Assembly: GCA_026770585.1 (NCBI GenBank)
Contig: MU646496.1
Span: forward strand, 567,703-582,527
Source of the DNA: Baffinella frigidus
Lineage: Eukaryota; Cryptophyceae; Cryptomonadales; Baffinellaceae
DNA length: 14,825 nucleotides
Direction: 5' to 3'
Part shown: positions 6,401-12,400 of the stretch, piece by piece
Layout: each line of letters opens with the position of its first letter
Numbering within the stretch: position 1 is the stretch's first letter
Notes under the pieces: model-generated
What the model was told of the DNA's origin: nothing
The model's input: the letters and a program-made list of their open reading frames with translations, nothing else
Databases searched by the model: none
Made by a program: the position numbers and the translations under genes

Positions 6401-9400
6401 TTGACCATCTTTCCTTCGGGAAAGGTTTGCGGTCTTGTGTGCTAGGGGGTTGTCGGAAACCGACACCCTGCTTGCGTAGAGCGATTCCGGGAAAATTTGG
6501 CCGCTTTTCGGGTTGCTGATTTGACGTTTTGCTGGTTTCATTTGTACCACACTTCTCGAAACGGTGCGGTCGTGCGGGTTTGAACCAGGGGGTCATCGGA
6601 AACCGACACCCTGTTGGTACACGCATCGTGTTTCAGCTCGTGTATGTTTCATTCGGGGCCAGGAGTTGACACAGGTGGTGTGATTGTGTGGGTGGCTTGC
6701 TCGGCCGCGCTCGGCTGTATTCCGGTGTTACAGAGCGATATTATGGGTATCCAATCAGCTTCATGATTGGTGGCAGGGGGGGTTTATCCGGGGAAACCAT
6801 TTTTTCTTTCATTTGATGGCAACGAAAATTACTACACAAATGCTTTAATATGACTAGTAAGAACGAATTGTGTAGTAATTTTCGTCGCCATCAGATGAAA
6901 GAAAAATAGGGTTCCCCGGATAAGAGTGCACCGCGATGAACACGGGGTTGGTGCACTCTTATCCGGGGAACCCTATTTTTCTTTCGTGCAAATTCTTGTG
7001 GGTGTGGCCTATATATGATAGATGGACGGCTTATTTGGACGTGACGGTAGTAACTTTTTGGGGTTGGTCCCGGCTTCCGGGAGTGAAACCTTTTCATGGT
7101 ACAATTAAAACCAGCGAATCGTCAAACCAGCACGGCAGAAATCGGCCAACATTCCCCGGAATCGCTCTACGCTTATCGAGGTTGGTGTGCGTGCAACTTT
7201 CGGGGGCATCAGCTGAAAGTAGGGGGTTGATTGTGTGGGTGGCAGGGGGAGTGCAATGCCATGAACACTGGGCTTTTCCTGGCTTCCGGGCGGGCTGTCG
7301 TCTTCATCAACGACTTCCATGGACCCTCAACCCTCAACCCTCAACCCTCAACCCTAAACCCTAAACCCTAAACCCTAAACCCTAAACCCTAAACCTTCAG
7401 ATGGCGTTCCTAACTTTCTGAGCGGCCTAAATTCGAAAATATTTCCGGGGGAAACCTCAAAACCGCAGTTGGAATTTCAACAGAAACACGCTTGTTCCCG
7501 GATGAAACCCCCAAATGGCAGGGGGAGTGCAATGCCATGAACACTGGGCTTTTCCTCGCCTCCGGGCGGGCAGTCGTCTTCCTCAACGACTTTACTTGGC
7601 TGCCCCCATCCTTCGTCTCCCAAACGGTCAGCCCGCACCTTTTTCTTCTTCTTTATCACTCTCAAGCCTGGACCTAAGTGATCCCAAAGTCTATGAGCTT
7701 TAAGACGAGACCTCGCCAAAACCTCATTACCAAAAACTCGTGACCAGCACATGGTGTGGCCGTGCCTTGTCCCCCTTTTGTGTCTCTCCGGATCCGACCT
7801 CGATCCAAGGTAAATCCAAAACTCTGTGGACAGATGGGCCCGCCTCGGGACTGACGGGCCCGCCTCTTCCTGGCAGGCAGCGTTCTTCGCGGCGCGACCA
7901 AACGCGCTCCTGGCCTACCCCTACGACGCCTACGCCCCGTGCCGCGTCGCTGACGGGGGCCAGCGAGAAGAGGTGCGCCATCGCCCTACCAACACAGCGG
8001 ACTTTGCAGGTATTTTGAATAACCCCTAAGCGATGAGACCTACGACCCTACGGTAGGTAATCCGTAGGGGCATAGGGGGTTTCCTAAGAATAAGGTAACG
8101 GAAAGGTGACCCGATTTGGGCGCTCCTGGACTACCCCTACGGGGGTCAGCGAGAAGAGGTCTGTCCTGGCCCTACCACTCAGCAGCGACCGAGGACCTTT
8201 CCACCTTGAATTCAAAGTGAAATTCCGGTTAGGTTCCAGGGCCATGGATAAGATTCTAGTAAAAATGGTTTAGATGGACTGTATCCGTGAAGGCCCCAGT
8301 GGCAGCTAAGTGGTCACTAGCTCTGCCTGAGTAGAACGACGCCTACGCCCCGTGCCGCGTCGCCGATGGGGGCCAGCGAGAAGAGGTCTCATTTTGGTTT
8401 TTGGCGTCGGTTCTGGAAAGGCCTTGATGCCCTCTTGAATCCTGGCATTTTTTTTTTGACGGGGGCCAGCGAGAAGAGGTACGTTATCGCCCTACTCACT
8501 ACCTCTGCCTGAGTAAAACTGGGCTGGCCATAAAACGCATGTAGAACACACACCAGCGAGAAGAGGTCCGTCCCCGCCCCACTCGGAGTTTTTGTTTTAG
8601 TCAACTCACCTGAGAATGTGTAGTACTGAGTAGCAAGAACACTGAGTGGGAAGAGGGCTTGTCTGAGACATGCCTTTGCTGACCTCGTCACAGCGAAACG
8701 CCCTCCTCATCAGCAATCAAAGGCGTGTACTGCTTGATGCTGTGGCCGGCATGTATGATACACGCTGTATGAGACACGCGTTTGTTGGTCGTTAGACTCG
8801 CCCGGGAGTTCCCCTATTCTGGGTCGATAGTTCCCCTATTTTTTTTCACACACACCACGACCGGTACCTTAGGCGAAATGTTCTGGCTCGGAGTGAACGT
8901 TGGACTCGCCCGGGAGTGACGCTCCACACTGAGTGTGAAGGGGGGAGGAGAGAGAGAGAGGAGAGAGAGAGAGAGGGAGGGAGAGAGAGAGAGAGAGAGA
9001 GAGACGGCGAGAGGGTGGGGACCCACCGCGACCGGTGCCGTGCTGCTTCCTTCCTTCCTTCCTTCCTGCCTGCTGCTTGCACCGTGCACCGCTCTAGTCG
9101 AATGGAGCACGTATTGGGATCGACATTCGGGACCGCATGGGGGGTGGGGTCGATTTCCGGGGCTAAACGGGGGATGGGGGTGATTTCCGGGGCTAAATCG
9201 GGGGTGGGGCGCAGGAGCTACACCGGGAGGGCAAGGGTCTGGCGTGTGCGGGGGGTGGGGAGGTCGACGCGCGCAAGGTCATATTTCGCCCCCCCCCCCG
9301 AAATTTTACAGGTGAATTTTGACCCCCCCCCCATGAAATGTACCGGGTGGGCAAGGGTCTGGCGTGCGCGGGGAGCGGGGAGGTGGACCCTCGCAAGGTG

Positions 9401-12400
9401 CCACGCCAGGGCGCTCGCAACATCCACTTTTGACATCTTTTGCGGGTGAATTTTGACCCCCCCCCCATGAAATTCACCCGTGTGCGGGGGGTGGGGAGGT
9501 CGACTCGCTCAAGGTCTAGCCCACGCCATGTCACAAGTGGGGATTTCATACGCAACGTTTCGCGCTAAAAGTGTTTCGTGGTACAAAACAACATTGTAGC
9601 GGCGGCAAAGAGCTCCGATTCCCAACACTTTTGGCGTGTTTCCCGGGTAGAATCAACTTTTCCCGTAGATGGTGTGGTGAAATGAAAAATCGACTTGTGA
9701 CCTGGCGTGGTCTGTCCGAGTAAAGTTGGGCACGTAGATATTTCGCCCCCCCCCCCCGAAATTATACAGGTGAATTTTGACCCCCCCCATGAAATTCACC
9801 CGTGTGCGGGGTCCGGGGAGGTTGACCCTCGCAAGGTGCCACGCCAGGGCACTCGAAACATCCACTTTTGACAACTTTCAAAGGAAATGCCTTGAATTAT
9901 TAAGTCAACCGCGACAGATCTGTCGCGGATAAGGCGTCGGTTTCCCTCGATCATTCTGGCATGGTACGTTGACGCATCCCACGCTAGAGTCTTCGAAGGG
10001 GTTGCCAAAAGTCAATTTTCCCTCAAGGGCAGTGGTTTTCAAAAGTCAATACCGTACCCACATACGGTTTAAAATATGGTCCCCCTTCCTCCAGTCTGGC
10101 GTGGTCAGAGGATTTCCTTTCACGCAGCAAAGGTTTTCGTTGGATCATTTACCACCCGGGCGTAGAACCTGTTCAACCTGAAACCGTACGGTTTAAAACT
10201 CTCTTCTTCTTTATTAACCTCTGAACGTTCCTGTAAACAGGTCCTAGGCCTACTGGATAGCGATCAACATTACTAACTACGCACCGTTTGCCCTCGACGG
10301 GGACCGGGCCCCCATACAGACATCCTAAGACCGTCCTAGGGTAGCACTGGTGCGCGCTACCGGTGGTGAGTGGTGTGCTGAGTGCGGGCGCGTGGTGGTG
10401 AACCGTTGCGGACCTCCAAGCTAGAGCGCTGTGCAGAGAAGTTGGCCACCGAAAAATGGGGAAATGGTAAAATTGGAGCCATTTTGTCCACTTTTGAGAA
10501 ATTCATGGTTCTAAATTTCTCAAAAGTTGACAAAATGGCCCCAATTTCTCGATTTTTCATTATTTCCCGTGGCCAACTTCTCTGCACAGCGCTCTAGTGT
10601 GCTGAGTGCGGGCGCGTGGTGGTGAACCGTCGCGGACCTCCGAGCTAACGTGCGCCCCTACCCCCAAACCCATACCGTGCGTCCCTTAGGGACCCCAAAA
10701 CCATAAACCCCATACTGCACGGTTTGGCAGTGGAGGTCGACCCGCGCAACGTGTGACACACTCCCGCGATTTAATAGGGGTAACGGACTAAACTGGGGGT
10801 AGTTGGGCCTACGGTATTACCTACGGTAGGCCGTAGGGTTTTTCGTAGGAGCCCTCCTAGGCCCCTACGGCCTACCGTAGTCAATACCGTAGGCCTAACT
10901 ACCCCCTTTTTAGTCCGTTAGCCTATGAGATTGTTCACGTGCTAGATGGTTGCCGTGTGATAATCCTCTTCCTCAGCCACGCGACGATAACCTGTGTATC
11001 AAATCTATTGAGTCTTTCTATTACTTATGCACTACTAAAAGTATTTTTGTTCGGAATCCGCTCAAAGTTGACAGATTTGTGGGTGAGTTGACTTTGCAAA
11101 CAGGCCGATTTGATACACAGGCTATCGTCGCGTGGAGGGCAGTTACCGCCCCGGTGTATAACCTGTTCAACCTGAAACCGTACGGTTTAAAATTATACGG
11201 TTTAAAACTGTGAAACAGTGTAAAAGGTGTAAAACGTAAAAACGTACGGTGAACTTTTAGGTGGAGAACAGCTCAGAGCTGTCAACCTTTGAAACCCCTC
11301 TCGATAAGTCGTGGTACTAATACGGTGAACTTTGAGGTGGAAAACAGCTTACAGCTGTCAGTGTTCGAAACTCCTCTCGACAAATCGTGGTACTAATACG
11401 GTGAACACGGTGAACTTTTAGGTGGAGAACAGTTCGGAGCTGTCAGTGTTCGAAACCCCCCTCGACAAGTCGCCGGCTGAGAAGGGATGGCACCTCTTCG
11501 AGGCCAACTTCCCGGTTTGATCCCGCCCAACCCCCAAACCCTAATCCCGAATCCCCAAACCTTGATACCAAATCCCCAGACCCTAAACCCTAATCCTCAA
11601 ACCCTGTTCCCTAATCCTCACACCCTCATCCCTAATCCTCGCACCCTCATCCCTCATCCCCAAAACGATAGCCCTCAACCCTAAACCTTAAACCCTAAAC
11701 CCTAAACCCTAAACACCAAACCCTAAACCCTAAACCCTAAACCCTAAACACCAAACCACAAACCCTAAACCCTAAACCCTATTGTGGGATGCCACGTTGA
11801 AGAGTCACTCATGCTCTCGCGCGCGAATCTCTTCGCGTTCCTGAATAGATTTAATTACAGATTTGGCTTGGCGTTGAAGCCATTTCGTACTTTCAGGGCT
11901 TTACAATAGATGGGTGTGTACCATAAATTGTTTAGATGGACAGTTCTCGAAATTAAATATATGCAGGTCCGGGGCGAGGGGGCAAGGGATTTCACATTCA
12001 AAGCACCCATCGTCACTATTTCACTTACTTTAATGTTGATCTCCTGAACGCGACTCGCAGGGGGTGCGGGGGCAAGGGGCGCTCCCCCTCGTGGAAGCCT
12101 TCTGGGACGGGCCGGTACTTACCGCGGGGATGCGACGTCGTTAACTTAAGTATCCAAGGAAGTTCCCTGAAAGTCGTCAAAAGTGGATGTTTCGAGCCCG
12201 CTGGCGTGGTACTTGACCTACTGAAATGTTGACTTCCTGCGCGCGATTCGCAGGGGGTGCAGGGGCACGCGATGTCACATTGAAGAGCCACTCATCGTCA
12301 CTTCTTTACGTAGTTCACTTACTTACATCCTCCTCGCGATTCGCAGGGGGTGCGGGGGCAAGGGGCGCTCCCCCTCGTGGAGGCCTTCTGGGACGGGCCG

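Larger units (their letters stand above)
5010..7521 (+). other. Glycosyltransferase intron 3, expanded (2.5 kb)
   Basis: No independent gene found. It contains a 3'-edge echo of exon 3 (5244-5270), hairpins at 5041-5166, 5625-5780, 5873-6050, 6248-6397 and 6784-6923, repeated GTCGGAAACCGAC stem-loops, a large direct repeat (5531-5617 with 6530-6616), a CCCTAAA tract (7322-7396) and three 5'-edge echoes of exon 4 (6079, 6924, 7246). Confidence 0.62.
7973..9214 (+). other. Glycosyltransferase intron 5, expanded (1.2 kb)
   Basis: It carries four exon 5 end copies, a 139-bp structured element (8175-8313), a CCTACGG/CCGTAGG stem (8046-8070), a GA microsatellite (8941-9004) and TTCC repeats (9047-9068). 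From 8570 to 8935 I see nothing recognisable. Confidence 0.62.
9278..11421 (+). other. Glycosyltransferase intron 6, expanded (2.1 kb)
   Basis: It contains four exon 6 end copies with C-homopolymer runs, a 20-bp perfect palindrome (9909-9928), the motif CAACCTGAAACCGTACGGTT twice (about 10175 and 11168), hairpins at 10424-10594, 10774-10926 and 10977-11135, and two 76-bp acceptor repeats before exon 7. No gene seen. Confidence 0.62.
11515..12346 (+). other. Glycosyltransferase intron 7, expanded (0.8 kb)
   Basis: Besides the telomere-like tract it holds 5'-edge copies of exon 8 (12061, 12254) and repeated leaders such as CACTCATCGTCACT (about 11803, 11997, 12287). At 12178-12212 an antisense copy of the intron sequence that follows exon 6 copies (ACATCCACTTTTGAC) is present. 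Confidence 0.62.

Noticed and set aside
8916-9449. 177-codon plus-strand open frame
   Set aside because: It runs through GA and TTCC microsatellites and is low complexity (RERER-rich); only 9215-9277 inside it is supported as an exon, in a different frame.
10950-11213. 87-codon plus-strand open frame
   Set aside because: It lies entirely across a foldback (10977-11135) and shows no family motif.
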